A DNA stretch of 43,173 nucleotides from an uncultured Aureispira sp. (lineage in GTDB: Bacteria; Bacteroidota; Bacteroidia; Chitinophagales; Saprospiraceae): contig CAJQQM010000093.1 of the NCBI GenBank assembly GCA_905480485.1, forward strand, positions 1-43,173, read 5' to 3'. This document shows positions 32,322 to 42,200 of this stretch, piece by piece; positions within the stretch are counted from its first letter, which is position 1; every line of letters begins with the position of its first letter. Below the pieces are notes generated by a model. It was not told the DNA's origin. It was given only the letters and a program-made list of their open reading frames with translations, and ran no database searches. Both the position numbers and the translations under genes were made by a program.

Positions 32322-34466
32322 TTATAAGTTTTTTGTGATAAAGTCAGTCATTTTATGGTATAAGTGAGATCGAGTATAGCCCCCATAAATACCATGGTTT
32401 TTGTTGGGATAATAAGCTTCATCAAAAGGGATATTTTTGCTAACTAACGCCCTCGCCATTTCTGCAGCATTCTGAAAATGTACATTGTCATCGGCCATTC
32501 CGTGGACCAATAAATACTTTCCTTTAATTAAACCTGCAAAATTGATGGGCGAGTTGTCTTCGTAGCCGGCATTATTTTCTTGTGGTGTACGCATAAACCT
32601 CTCGGTATAAATGGTATCGTACCATTTCCAGTTGATAACGGGCGCCACTGCAATTGCCATCTTGAATACATCAGCCCCTTTAGCAAGGCAAGCTGTCGAT
32701 AAATAGCCGCCAAAACTCCAGCCAAAAATTCCGATTCTATCAGCATCTATAAAAGATTTTTGTCCTAACAGACGCGCCGCCTCAATTTGGTCAATCGTCT
32801 CTTTTTTGCCTAGATTCATATAGGTTGATTTTCTAAATTCCTCGCCTCTAGCATCTGTCCCTCTGTTATCAACCGAAACAACTATATAGCCTTGTTGTGC
32901 CAACATTTGAAACCACATGTAATTTTGGCCACCCCATTCATTCATGACTGTTTGTCTTCCAGGCCCGCCATAAACATACATAAATAAAGGATATTTTTTG
33001 CTAGGGTCAAAATCTGAGGGCTTTATCATCCACGCATGCAGTTGAACAGAATCGCTGTTATAAAGATCAAAAAATTCAATGCTTCCTAAATCAAATTCTT
33101 CCATTTTCTTATTTAAATCTTGATTGTCCTCTATTGTACGAACTAGTTTGTTTTTAGAAGTTTCATACACTTTAAATGTTGGCGGATTTGCGGCCTTCGA
33201 AAAATCATTAACATAATAATCAAAGGTTCTGCTAAATTGTGCTTCATTTACACCGGTATCTTGATGTAGTGCCTTCATTTTGCCATCTTTAAGGGCGACT
33301 TTGTAAATACCACGGTTAATCGCGCCCTCAGCGGCCGCCTGAAAATAAACTATTTGGTTTTTGGCATCGAAACCATAAAACTTAGTAACATCATAAGGCC
33401 CTTTGGTTAATTGTTTTTGAATAGTTCCATCTTCTTTGTGTAGATATATATGATTAAAACCATCTCGGTCACTCGTCCAAATAAAGGAGGCATCATCCAA
33501 AAACGTAAGGTTGTCGTGAATGTCTATGAAATAGTCATTTTTTTCTTCCAATAATAAAGTAGTTTTCCCATTGACAGGATTGGCGTTCAATAAACTTAAT
33601 TTATTTTGATGTCTATTCATTTGGGTAACACACAAATTATCGTTGTTAACCCATTTTATGCGTGGGATATATTGGTCTTCGTCGCCTTTTACTTCTACAG
33701 CTACTGTTTTGTCGGATGAAAGGTGGTAAACGTGCACCGAAACGGTGGCATTCGTTTCACCTGCTTTGGGATACTTAAACGTAGTATAAATCGGGTACAA
33801 TCCCTTGTTGTAGGAGGTATACGTAAATTCTTTAACCGCCGTCTCATCAAATTTTAGAAAAGCGACTTTATCTCCTTCGGGCGACCAAAAGAATGCCCTT
33901 GACATAGCAAATTCCTCTTCGTAAACCCAGTCAGTTGCCCCATTAATAATCGAATTGTTAAGGCCATCTTTCGTGATTTGAATTTCTTTATTGCTCTTCA
34001 AATCTCTATAAAATAAGTTATTGTTGCGAACAAAAGCTATTTTGTCAGCTTGGTCGTTGAGGGTAGCATAGCGTTGTTTACCACTCTTAGAAACCTCAGT
34101 CAGTTCTTCCCTCGTTCTGTCCCATACAAAAAAATTGGCCTTAGACGACCGTCTATAAATTTGTTCTCTGTTTACTTCTAAAACAATTTTTTGTTCGTCT
34201 TTGCTAAACGTATAATCCGAAAAATTAAAGTCAGAAGCACTATAAATAATATTGGTTTTATTTCCAGAGGTCAAATCGTATTGAACGATTGATGCGTTTT
34301 CTAGTACTGTATAATGTTTGCCGTCGTTCATGAAATTAAACCCAGGTACCATTTTTGGATAAAAGCTGTAAGATTCCCACAAATGTGGAATATTAATTGC
34401 TTTTTTTTGAGCTGATACAGAACAGAGTAGAGAGATGCTAAATGTTAGTGCTAATAAGTACCGCAT
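32322..34466 (-). CDS. Dipeptidyl peptidase IV-like S9 peptidase
   Basis: 714 residues from the ATG at 34466. A TTG 36 bases further upstream would extend the frame, but the signal peptide (MRYLLALTFSISLLCSVSAQ) starts at this ATG. An N-terminal beta-propeller includes the DPP-IV Glu motif DWVYEEEFAMSRAFFWSP. The C-terminal hydrolase domain has S584 (GWSFGGY), D659 (ADDNVHFQ) and H691 (NKNHG). These residues and the Glu motif define a DPP-IV-type enzyme that removes dipeptides Xaa-Pro/Ala from peptide N-termini in the periplasm or at the surface. It probably serves peptide nutrition and is unrelated to the neighbouring clusters. It converges on the ketosynthase partner gene. Confidence 0.93.
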   Translation of the reverse strand: MRYLLALTFSISLLCSVSAQKKAINIPHLWESYSFYPKMVPGFNFMNDGKHYTVLENASIVQYDLTSGNKTNIIYSASDFNFSDYTFSKDEQKIVLEVNREQIYRRSSKANFFVWDRTREELTEVSKSGKQRYATLNDQADKIAFVRNNNLFYRDLKSNKEIQITKDGLNNSIINGATDWVYEEEFAMSRAFFWSPEGDKVAFLKFDETAVKEFTYTSYNKGLYPIYTTFKYPKAGETNATVSVHVYHLSSDKTVAVEVKGDEDQYIPRIKWVNNDNLCVTQMNRHQNKLSLLNANPVNGKTTLLLEEKNDYFIDIHDNLTFLDDASFIWTSDRDGFNHIYLHKEDGTIQKQLTKGPYDVTKFYGFDAKNQIVYFQAAAEGAINRGIYKVALKDGKMKALHQDTGVNEAQFSRTFDYYVNDFSKAANPPTFKVYETSKNKLVRTIEDNQDLNKKMEEFDLGSIEFFDLYNSDSVQLHAWMIKPSDFDPSKKYPLFMYVYGGPGRQTVMNEWGGQNYMWFQMLAQQGYIVVSVDNRGTDARGEEFRKSTYMNLGKKETIDQIEAARLLGQKSFIDADRIGIFGWSFGGYLSTACLAKGADVFKMAIAVAPVINWKWYDTIYTERFMRTPQENNAGYEDNSPINFAGLIKGKYLLVHGMADDNVHFQNAAEMARALVSKNIPFDEAYYPNKNHGIYGGYTRSHLYHKMTDFITKNL

Positions 34467-34678
34467 TGTTAAGGTATTGTTATTTTTGTAATTTGTATTC
34501 AAAATGGGAATGGTTTAAATCAAGGGGATTAGAAGGGGTATTGGTTAAAAGATATCAATAATAAGCATTCGTGCTTAATAAATAAAAAATATACTACAAT
34601 TAAACCAATATTAATGTACATGCGTTCACATTTGGATTATTTAACGCTTTTGAAGTTTATTTAAGAAAACTTAAACAT

Positions 34679-34706
34679 AAAAAAAGCATACACAGTATGT
34701 GTATGC
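34679..34706 (-). terminator. Intrinsic terminator of the small secreted-protein gene
   Basis: GCATACAC (34686-34693), loop AGTAT, GTGTATGC (34699-34706): a perfect 8-bp stem. On the minus strand it is followed by seven T residues (A-run at 34679-34685). It lies 31 bases after the stop of the gene at 34737-35108 and stops transcription before the peptidase gene. Confidence 0.85.
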
Positions 34707-34736
34707 CAGTATGTAAAGGTAACTATTAGGTAGTTA

Positions 34737-35108
34737 TTATATTTCTAAAGGTATTTTTTTGATTTTTTCAAGTTCTACCATGTAAACATCTTCTATTAAG
34801 GATAATTCCTTTGCTAGTTCGGTTGCAATGTACTGACCTTTAGGTGCGTATAGTACAAACCCTTTGATGTTATGTTCGTATTCAAAAGTGCTGTGTACTT
34901 CTAATTCATAAACTTCTAGAAAGGTTTTGATATAAGCATTGTCGCTGTGTAATGCTTCTTCAATGTCGCCTTCAAAATAAACGATATATGAAATAGAATC
35001 GACATTTTCGATTGGAATAGGCTGAAATAAACTAGATTCTGCCTGAAGATTGTTGTAAGATAAGAAGGTGATAAGGAGGCTTGCAAAAAGTACAGTAAAT
35101 TTTTTCAT
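34737..35108 (-). CDS. Small secreted protein, possible inhibitor-I9-like fold
   Basis: 123 residues. A clear signal peptide (KKFTVLFASLLITFLSYNNL ending QAE) predicts export. The mature ~100 residues read beta-alpha-beta-beta-alpha-beta: YIVYFEGDIEEAL, a helix, STFEYEHNIKGFVLYAP, a helix, then DVYMVELEKIKK. This order and the pattern YIV...KGF...V...VE resemble the propeptide/inhibitor I9 domain of subtilases, which blocks or chaperones peptidases. That identification is by eye and tentative. It sits alone, with its own terminator, upstream of the DPP-IV-like gene on the same strand. No cargo or membrane segment is seen. Confidence 0.6.
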   Translation of the reverse strand: MKKFTVLFASLLITFLSYNNLQAESSLFQPIPIENVDSISYIVYFEGDIEEALHSDNAYIKTFLEVYELEVHSTFEYEHNIKGFVLYAPKGQYIATELAKELSLIEDVYMVELEKIKKIPLEI

Positions 35109-35287
35109 GAGTGTGTGGGTGTGTTTAAGTGTTTAACTTTCATGGGATTACACTTACCAATGAAAAAATGATACCAACACACAATAGTTATTAATAATCA
35201 ATATTTTATAAAACTTTATTTTTAGCATGTGTTTCAAATATGAAAGCGTGTTTTCATTTTGAAAAAATAAAAGCTTGATTATGAGTG

Positions 35288-36052
35288 TTATTGCTTAGAA
35301 TTGGCAGCATCTCTTAGTCGCTGAAGGAAAGGAGACGCAAAAATGAAATCTTGAAGCATTTGATTTTCACTCGTCATTACTTCTTTGCAGTTTCCGACCC
35401 AAGCTAACTCGCCCAAATGTAACAAATTGATGTTGTCCCCAATTTCCATAACAGAATTCATATCATGGGTATTGATAACGGTTGTCATTTTATTTTCTAC
35501 GGTAATGCTTCGAATTAATTTATCAATTTTCATTGAAGTAGTCGGGTCCAAACCTGAGTTAGGTTCGTCACAAAAAAGAAACTTTGGGTCCAAGATTATA
35601 GCTCGGGCGATACCAACTCTTTTTTGCATGCCACCACTGACCTCTGAGGGATATTTATTATTGCTGCCCGTTAATTCAACACGGTCTAGGGTTTCGTTGA
35701 CTTTTTTCTTTTTTTCATCCCAAGTTAAGTTGGTAAACATATCCAAAGGAAAGCGAACATTTTCCTCGACAGTCATGGAGTCAAAGAGTGCTGAACCCTG
35801 AAATAACATACCCATGTCGGTGCGAATTGCTTTCCGTTGTTTGTTGTTGAGCGCGGTGAAATCAGTGTCTCCGTACCATACGGTGCCACTTGTTGGCTGC
35901 AATAAGCCTACTAAAATTTTGAGCATTACCGTTTTGCCGGCACCTGACTTTCCTATGATTAGGTTGGTTTTACCTTCTTCAAAAACGGTGCTGATGCCTT
36001 TTAGTACGACTTGGTCGTCAAATTGCTTTTTTATGGTTTCGATACGAATCAT
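35288..36052 (-). CDS. MlaF-type ABC transporter ATPase
   Basis: 254 residues with Walker A GKSGAGKTVMLK, signature VSGGMQKRVGIARA, Walker B KFLFCDEPNSGLD and switch INTHDMNSVMEIGD. This pattern is that of MlaF/MkL-type ATPases, which power phospholipid transport between the membranes. It is transcribed after the MlaE-type permease gene with a 20-base gap. The usual MCE (MlaD) gene does not follow; an unrelated secreted-protein gene lies 179 bases downstream. Confidence 0.92.
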   Translation of the reverse strand: MIRIETIKKQFDDQVVLKGISTVFEEGKTNLIIGKSGAGKTVMLKILVGLLQPTSGTVWYGDTDFTALNNKQRKAIRTDMGMLFQGSALFDSMTVEENVRFPLDMFTNLTWDEKKKKVNETLDRVELTGSNNKYPSEVSGGMQKRVGIARAIILDPKFLFCDEPNSGLDPTTSMKIDKLIRSITVENKMTTVINTHDMNSVMEIGDNINLLHLGELAWVGNCKEVMTSENQMLQDFIFASPFLQRLRDAANSKQ

Positions 36053-36072
36053 GCTAGTTTTTTTGCAGGGTT

Positions 36073-36810
36073 TTAGGTCAACAATAGGGCTAAAATATAA
36101 TCGGCCAACAAGATAAGTATATTACTAATTACTACGGCACTTGTGCTTGCCCGGCCCAATTCAATACTACCTCCTGTAACAAAGAAACCTTGATAGCAGG
36201 ATACTGAGGTAAGTAAAAATGCAAAAACGAATGCTTTAATCTGCATAATCCAAATATTGTAAGGCTCGAAAAAAGCACGTAAACCCTGCATAAACTCAGC
36301 TTCTGAAACAAGATTACCCATAGTACAAGCGGTATATCCACCAGCCATACCCATAAAGGCAGCCAAAACCACTAACATAGGAATTACAGCAACAGCAGCA
36401 ATAATTTTAGGCATGATAAGATAGGCAGTTGTGTCAACCCCCATTACCTCAAGCGCATCGATTTGTTCTTTCTGACGCATACCACCTAGTTCGGCAGCAA
36501 TATTAGACCCCACTTTTCCTGCAAGGGCTAAGCAGGTGAAGGTCGGGGCTAATTCTATAATCATGATGTCTCGAACAATATATCCTATATAGTATTTTGG
36601 AATTGAGGAAGAACCTAGTTGATAGGCAAACTGAACAGCGGTCACTGCACCAATAAAAACTGAAACCAATCCGATAATAACGAGTGAACCAATCCCAATG
36701 TCAATCATCTGACGGGTGGTCTCTTTCCAATACATGGATAATTTTTCAGGACGGGCAAACATGTTTTTCATGAAAAGTATGTAGCGTCCAAAGTGGAAGA
36801 AAATATTCAA
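36073..36810 (-). CDS. MlaE-type ABC transporter permease
   Basis: 245 residues. It contains the MlaE hallmarks: FIGAVTAVQFAYQL, IVRDIMIIELAPTFTCLALA, GKVGSNIAAELGGMRQKEQI and DALEVMGVD, with five or so membrane helices. The start is a TTG at 36810. The segment FFHFGRYILFMKNMFARPEK upstream of the first ATG (codon 14) looks like the conserved N-terminus of Bacteroidetes MlaE proteins, and a stop codon lies just upstream, so TTG is the best start. With the MlaF-type ATPase it should form a phospholipid transporter core. Confidence 0.9.
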   Translation of the reverse strand: MNIFFHFGRYILFMKNMFARPEKLSMYWKETTRQMIDIGIGSLVIIGLVSVFIGAVTAVQFAYQLGSSSIPKYYIGYIVRDIMIIELAPTFTCLALAGKVGSNIAAELGGMRQKEQIDALEVMGVDTTAYLIMPKIIAAVAVIPMLVVLAAFMGMAGGYTACTMGNLVSEAEFMQGLRAFFEPYNIWIMQIKAFVFAFLLTSVSCYQGFFVTGGSIELGRASTSAVVISNILILLADYILALLLT

Positions 36811-37026
36811 TGTTATAGTTTTATTTAGGTAGAAAGATTATCAGAATACCTTGTCAACAGATAAAATTTGAGGGTTTGGCATTGATAGTGTTCTTAGAAT
36901 AATTCTTGAACATAACAAAACTCGTAAAATTTTGATAAAAACCATTATTTTATTCCAAAAATCGTTGAAGCCGAACAGCTTTAGCTAGAACTGCGAATAA
37001 TTTTAATGGAATAGGACAATGCCGTA

Positions 37027-37055
37027 TTGATAAAAACAATAATTGTGCTAATTTG
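37027..37055 (+). promoter_or_regulatory. Candidate promoter of the helicase gene
   Basis: TTG (37027-37029), a 19-base spacer, then TAATTTG (37049-37055), close to the Bacteroidota -33/-7 arrangement but with one base fewer in the -7 box. It lies 36 bases before the ATG at 37091, in the region between divergent genes. Confidence 0.35.
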
Positions 37056-37090
37056 GGACATCAATTCCTATCAAACAATATCTTTAACGT

Positions 37091-38995
37091 ATGACGAGTC
37101 AAGAGGAGCTTCAAAATGTACTAGATTTACTTCAATTAGAAAAAAAAGAAGAGCGCGAACAACACGATCGTCTGCTAAAAGAAATGACGGTTGCCCAACG
37201 GGTTCAAAAAGGGGCTTGTTGGTATCCTGTTTTGGTGGTCTCTACTGGATGGAGCTTGGGAGAACATCCTTACATTATTATCGAAAGAACTAAACAAATT
37301 GATCAGCCTCACAAATTTAGATCTGGTCAAGTGGTTACTATATTTTCTGAAAAATTTGTAGGAGATCAACAGCAAGAAAATGGAGTGATTTATTACCTGA
37401 AGAAAAACAAAATGAAGGTTATTCTTTATGGAACTGTTCTTCCGCGTTGGGTTTTAGGTGGTAAAATAGGTGTACAGCTCAATTTTGACGAACGTTCCTA
37501 TCGTGTAATGGAAGCTGCGATGAAGCAAGTGATGCAAGCTTCCGACAATCGGCTGGCCGAATTAAGAGAAATTTTACTTGGAAAAAAACCAGCTCGTTTT
37601 GATCTTAAACGGCACGATATTCAGCTCCCGACACTTAATATTTCTCAAAATAAAGCTGTAAATACAATTCTCAAAGCTAAAGATGTTGCCTTAGTACACG
37701 GCCCACCCGGCACTGGAAAGACGACAACTTTAGTGGCGGCAATCAAGCAACTTATTAAAGCAACGTCACCTGTTTTGGTATGTGCCCCTTCTAATTCAGC
37801 CACCGATTTATTAACCGAAAAGCTAGCATCGAGTGGGGTGGCGGTCATTCGTATTGGGAATGTTTCAAGAGTAGATGAAGCCTTGCTTATGCATACCTTA
37901 GAGGGCGTATTACAAACTTTACCTGAGATGAAAGAGGTAAAAAGTATGAAAATAGAGTCGGCCAAGTTAAGGCGAAATGCAGAAAAATTCAAACGAAAGT
38001 TTGGGCAGAAAGAACGACAGGATCGTAGAAGTAGCTATCAAGAAGCTAGAGATTTGATGCATCACGCCAAAATGCTTGAAGATTATATTATTGCCAAAAC
38101 AATTCAGTCGGCAGACGTTATTTGTTGTACCTTGGTAGGATCAGTAAGCAAACATATAGAGAAACTACACTTTGATACGCTAATCATTGATGAAGCCGCA
38201 CAAGCACTCGAGCCAGCTACATGGATTCCTATCGGCAAAGCCAATAAGATTATATTTGCAGGGGATCCTTTTCAGTTGCCGCCTACGGTAAAGTGCTTTG
38301 ATGCTGCCCAAAAAGGTTTGAACATTACCTTGCTCGAAAAAGGAGTACAGCGTCTGCAAGAAGTTGATTTGTTAAAAGTACAGTATCGAATGCATCATAC
38401 AATAATGGGCTTTTCTAATCGGCAGTTTTATGGCAATCAACTCAAATCTGATCCATCTGTAGTCGATTGGCAGCTTAGGCTTAACGACAATAGCTTAGCA
38501 GCGCCATTGGAGTATATTGATACTGCAGGCTGTTCATTTGACGAACAAGTCAATCAGGAATCACTAAGTTATTACAACCCACAAGAATATTTTGTACTAA
38601 GACAGCATTTAGATAACTTACTCGTTATGCTAGGAGACCAAACTGTCTCTATTGGTATAATTTCGCCTTATCGTGAACAAGTTTTATATATGCAAGAAGC
38701 TATAATTAGTGATTTTGATCATTTTCCTGATGCACTGATAGAGGTAAACACAATTGATGCATTTCAAGGGCAAGAAAGAGATATTATCTATATTTCTATG
38801 GTACGGTCAAACGAAGATGCGGCGATTGGTTTTCTTAGCGATACAAGAAGGATGAATGTTGCCATGACACGCGCCAAAAAGAAACTAATCATTATAGGAG
38901 ATAGCGCTACCTTGGCAAGCCATTCCTTTTACAATCATTTTTTAGAGTATTGTGATGAATATGCTAGCTACGGTACAGCATGGGAGTGGCAATAG
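37091..38995 (+). CDS. SF1B DNA/RNA helicase (IGHMBP2/Upf1-like)
   Basis: 634 residues. Walker A HGPPGTGKTT is at about 203-212, motif Ia is VCAPSNSATDLL, and motif II is IIDEAAQALEPATWIP. Motif III follows as FAGDPFQLPPTV, motif IV as QYRMHHTIMGFSN, then VNTIDAFQGQERDIIYIS and a C-terminal motif VI NVAMTRAKKKLIIIGD. A ~170-residue N-terminal region has the beta-barrel features of Upf1/SMUBP-2-type helicases. It should unwind DNA or RNA 5' to 3' using ATP. The length is normal for bacterial members. It is a stand-alone gene, divergent from mlaE; no partner nuclease is encoded beside it. Confidence 0.92.
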   Translation: MTSQEELQNVLDLLQLEKKEEREQHDRLLKEMTVAQRVQKGACWYPVLVVSTGWSLGEHPYIIIERTKQIDQPHKFRSGQVVTIFSEKFVGDQQQENGVIYYLKKNKMKVILYGTVLPRWVLGGKIGVQLNFDERSYRVMEAAMKQVMQASDNRLAELREILLGKKPARFDLKRHDIQLPTLNISQNKAVNTILKAKDVALVHGPPGTGKTTTLVAAIKQLIKATSPVLVCAPSNSATDLLTEKLASSGVAVIRIGNVSRVDEALLMHTLEGVLQTLPEMKEVKSMKIESAKLRRNAEKFKRKFGQKERQDRRSSYQEARDLMHHAKMLEDYIIAKTIQSADVICCTLVGSVSKHIEKLHFDTLIIDEAAQALEPATWIPIGKANKIIFAGDPFQLPPTVKCFDAAQKGLNITLLEKGVQRLQEVDLLKVQYRMHHTIMGFSNRQFYGNQLKSDPSVVDWQLRLNDNSLAAPLEYIDTAGCSFDEQVNQESLSYYNPQEYFVLRQHLDNLLVMLGDQTVSIGIISPYREQVLYMQEAIISDFDHFPDALIEVNTIDAFQGQERDIIYISMVRSNEDAAIGFLSDTRRMNVAMTRAKKKLIIIGDSATLASHSFYNHFLEYCDEYASYGTAWEWQ

Positions 38996-39246
38996 ATTGA
39001 TTCTGCGGAGATAAGCCACTCTCTTTCTGTATTTTGCTGTTTAAGGAGGCTAATTAATGTTTTGTTAAATTCTTTATACTATCTAAGCGTATAATTACGT
39101 TAAGTTATGGGTGTAGAATTCTGTGTCTGTTATCTCACTATCAGTATGGGATATAATCAATTAATATCTTAATTTTTCTTTTGATATTACGAGGCATATT
39201 TTTATATTAATGGCCCATTTTAAAAATTACTAACTTATCACTATAT

Positions 39247-42200
39247 ATGCTAACTATTCTACAAGATAATTTTAAAAAAATAGTTTCTGTTTTTACACTG
39301 TTGTGTATTTATCAATCATCCTTTGCTACGCACTATACGGGTTTTGATTTAACCTATACCTGCACAGGGCCAAATACTTATCTAGTAACACTAAATGTCT
39401 ACAGAGATTGTAATGGTGTAAGTGTCGGATCATCGCAAGTTATAAATTACAGTTCGGCTTCCTGTGGTGTATCTGCTAGCCTATCCTTAAGTGTACAATC
39501 GGTTACAGATATTACCCCTTTATGTCCTTCGCAGACAAGTGCCTGTGGGGGTTCTGGAAGTATTGGTGTTGAACATCATATTTTTCAAGGTACCCTAACA
39601 CTACCTCCGGGATGTAATGATTGGGTTCTATCCTCCTCCTCTTGTTGCAGAAATAATGCCATAACCAACCTGACAGGGCCAGGGTCGAACAATATATACG
39701 TACAAACTACCTTAGATAACACCCTGTCTCCTTGCAATAGTTCTCCCTCTTTTTCCAATAATCCACAGCAATTTGCTTGTGTCGGCCAAGCCGTTAATTA
39801 TCAGCAATTAGCTACTGATGTCGATGGAGATTCTTTGGTTTACTCAATGATAGATTGTTCACAAAGTGCTGCAACTACCGTTACTTATGCAGGTGGATTT
39901 AATGGAACGAACCCCTTAACGGATCCCATAACAATTAATTCTCAAACTGGAGAAATTAATTTTACCGCCTCGCAACCTCAAGTTGCTGTTTTGTGTGTCT
40001 TGGTAGAGGAATACCGAAATGGTGTTTTGATTGGTACTATTATGCGTGATATTCAATTTAATATAACCAACTGCAACAACACTATTCCTTCTGTTTCTGG
40101 AATAAATGGATCTTCTTCTGTATTTGATACAACGGTCTGTGAAGGCGGATTGCTTTGTTTTGATATAAATTCAATTGATGTTGATCCTGGGCAAAATATT
40201 ACCATTAGTTATTCTAATAATATCCCTGGTGCAACTTTTACTCAAACATCAAACGGTGCCTCTGTATCGGGTACTTTTTGTTGGAACACTACTCTAGGAG
40301 ATCAAGGTACCTATGTATTCGTTGTGACTTCTATTGACGATGCATGCCCTATTTATGGTCAGAACACTCAATCTTTTACCATTAATGTCGGCCCGAATCC
40401 TAATCCCGCTGTTTTCGCTGGCAATGATGTTCAGATATGTTTTGGAGATACGATCGGCTTGACGGCTACCACTGCTGCCTTACCGGCTAATATTGTTGGT
40501 TTTGATTGGTTTCCAACCTCTAACTTGAGCAATATTGTTGGTGCAAGTACACAAGCTTTCCCTACGGTTACTACTTCTTACACCGTGGCAATGACTACGA
40601 CAGATGGCTGTATATCTCAAGATGCTGTAACGGTTTTGGTAGCTGATGACCCTGTCGTTTCAGTTTTCCCTGAAACAGCAGAGGCCTGTGGCGGTGGAAA
40701 TTTTGTTTTAACAGGCACAAGCGACCAAACCGGGATGACCTTCGAATGGTTTGATCCTTCTATGACATCGCTAGGCTCTGGAACTGTTGCAGGAACAGCG
40801 TCTAATATTTTGGTTTCCGTCCCAACTAGTCCAGGGACATATCCTTATATACTCGAAATAACCAATCCCACAACAGGATGTAAATCTCAAGATACAGCAT
40901 TTTTGGTGGTAGGAGTTCCTCCTGCCCTTCCAAGTTGTGTCAATATTTATGCTTCAACAAGCGGTAATGCCTCAGCTACAGGAACACAGGCCGACCCTAC
41001 AACTCTATCAGAGGCCTTAAGTAGAGCCGCTTGTAATGATGCTGTAATTAAACTAGCAACAGGAACTTATACCATTAATAATCCACTTAATATTGGTAGT
41101 TTTGTAACGATTGAAGGAGGCTTTCTAGAGGGCTCTGCTTGGACCAAAACCAGCTTGCCTGCTGCAACAACTATTAACCGATCAGCGGCTAACCCTGAAG
41201 GGGCTGTTGGTCAACAACGCTTGGTCGCATTTTATGCAAATGGTAGTACAGGATTTAGATTACAGGATTTAACAATTACTACAAATGACGCAACCACTTT
41301 AGGAACCTCTACTTACGGATTGCATTTAAATGGATGTGATGATTATGAGATTGTTAGAACTCAAATTTTGCCAGGTAACGGATCAACAGGATTGACGGGA
41401 ATCTCAAATGGGGCTAGCGGTAGCAATGGTGCCAATGGTTCAATTGGTAGTTCAGGGTCTTGTGATGGTAACTGTGGTTTAGGCTTTTGTACCGAATCAG
41501 CGCCAGGTGGAAATGGCGGTGGAGGAGGGCAGGGCGCACTAGGGGTAGCTGGCGGTGCTAATAATAATAGTACAATACAAAATAATCCAGGTTCGACAGG
41601 AGCTGGTCGGAATGGCGGCGGCGGCGGTGCCGGTGGGAAAGGCGGTGGTTTTTCAGGAGGTAATGCCGCAGAGGCAGGAAATAATGGTGGAGGATCAGCT
41701 TCTCAGCCGTTAAACACCAATCGAGGCAATCCGGGTGCAAGTGCTGATCCTGGTACCGATGGCAGCAATGGCGGTGCCGGTACAGGTGGTGTAATAGGCT
41801 CTATTGGGTCAGCAGGCCCTGCCGGAATCCATACAGCTGGATTCTTTGTCCCTGGAACAGCAGCTGGTACAGGAGGCGACGGTACAGGAGGGTCTGGAGG
41901 TGCAGGCGGAGGTGGCGGTGGTCGTCAGGCTTGTGCCTTTTGTAATGATGGTCCTGGGAACGGTGGTTCTGGCGGCGGCGGTGGTGGCCAAGGTGGGGCA
42001 GGCGGATCTGGAGGCTTTGGAGGCGGAGGTTCATTTGCCGTGTATTTAGTAAATAATGGTATAAATGGTTCGGTTGATCAGAGTAATATGACGCCCGGAT
42101 CTGGAGGTTCAGGAGGATTAGGCGCTCCTGGAGGAAATGGTGGAAATGGCGGTAACGGTGGCCCTAGAAGAACGACTTGCAGTTCTGAGATCGGTGAAGG

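Noticed and set aside
34467-34502. Upstream TTG extension of the DPP-IV-like gene
   Set aside because: It would put 12 polar residues (NTNYKNNNTLT) before a perfect signal peptide that begins at an ATG.
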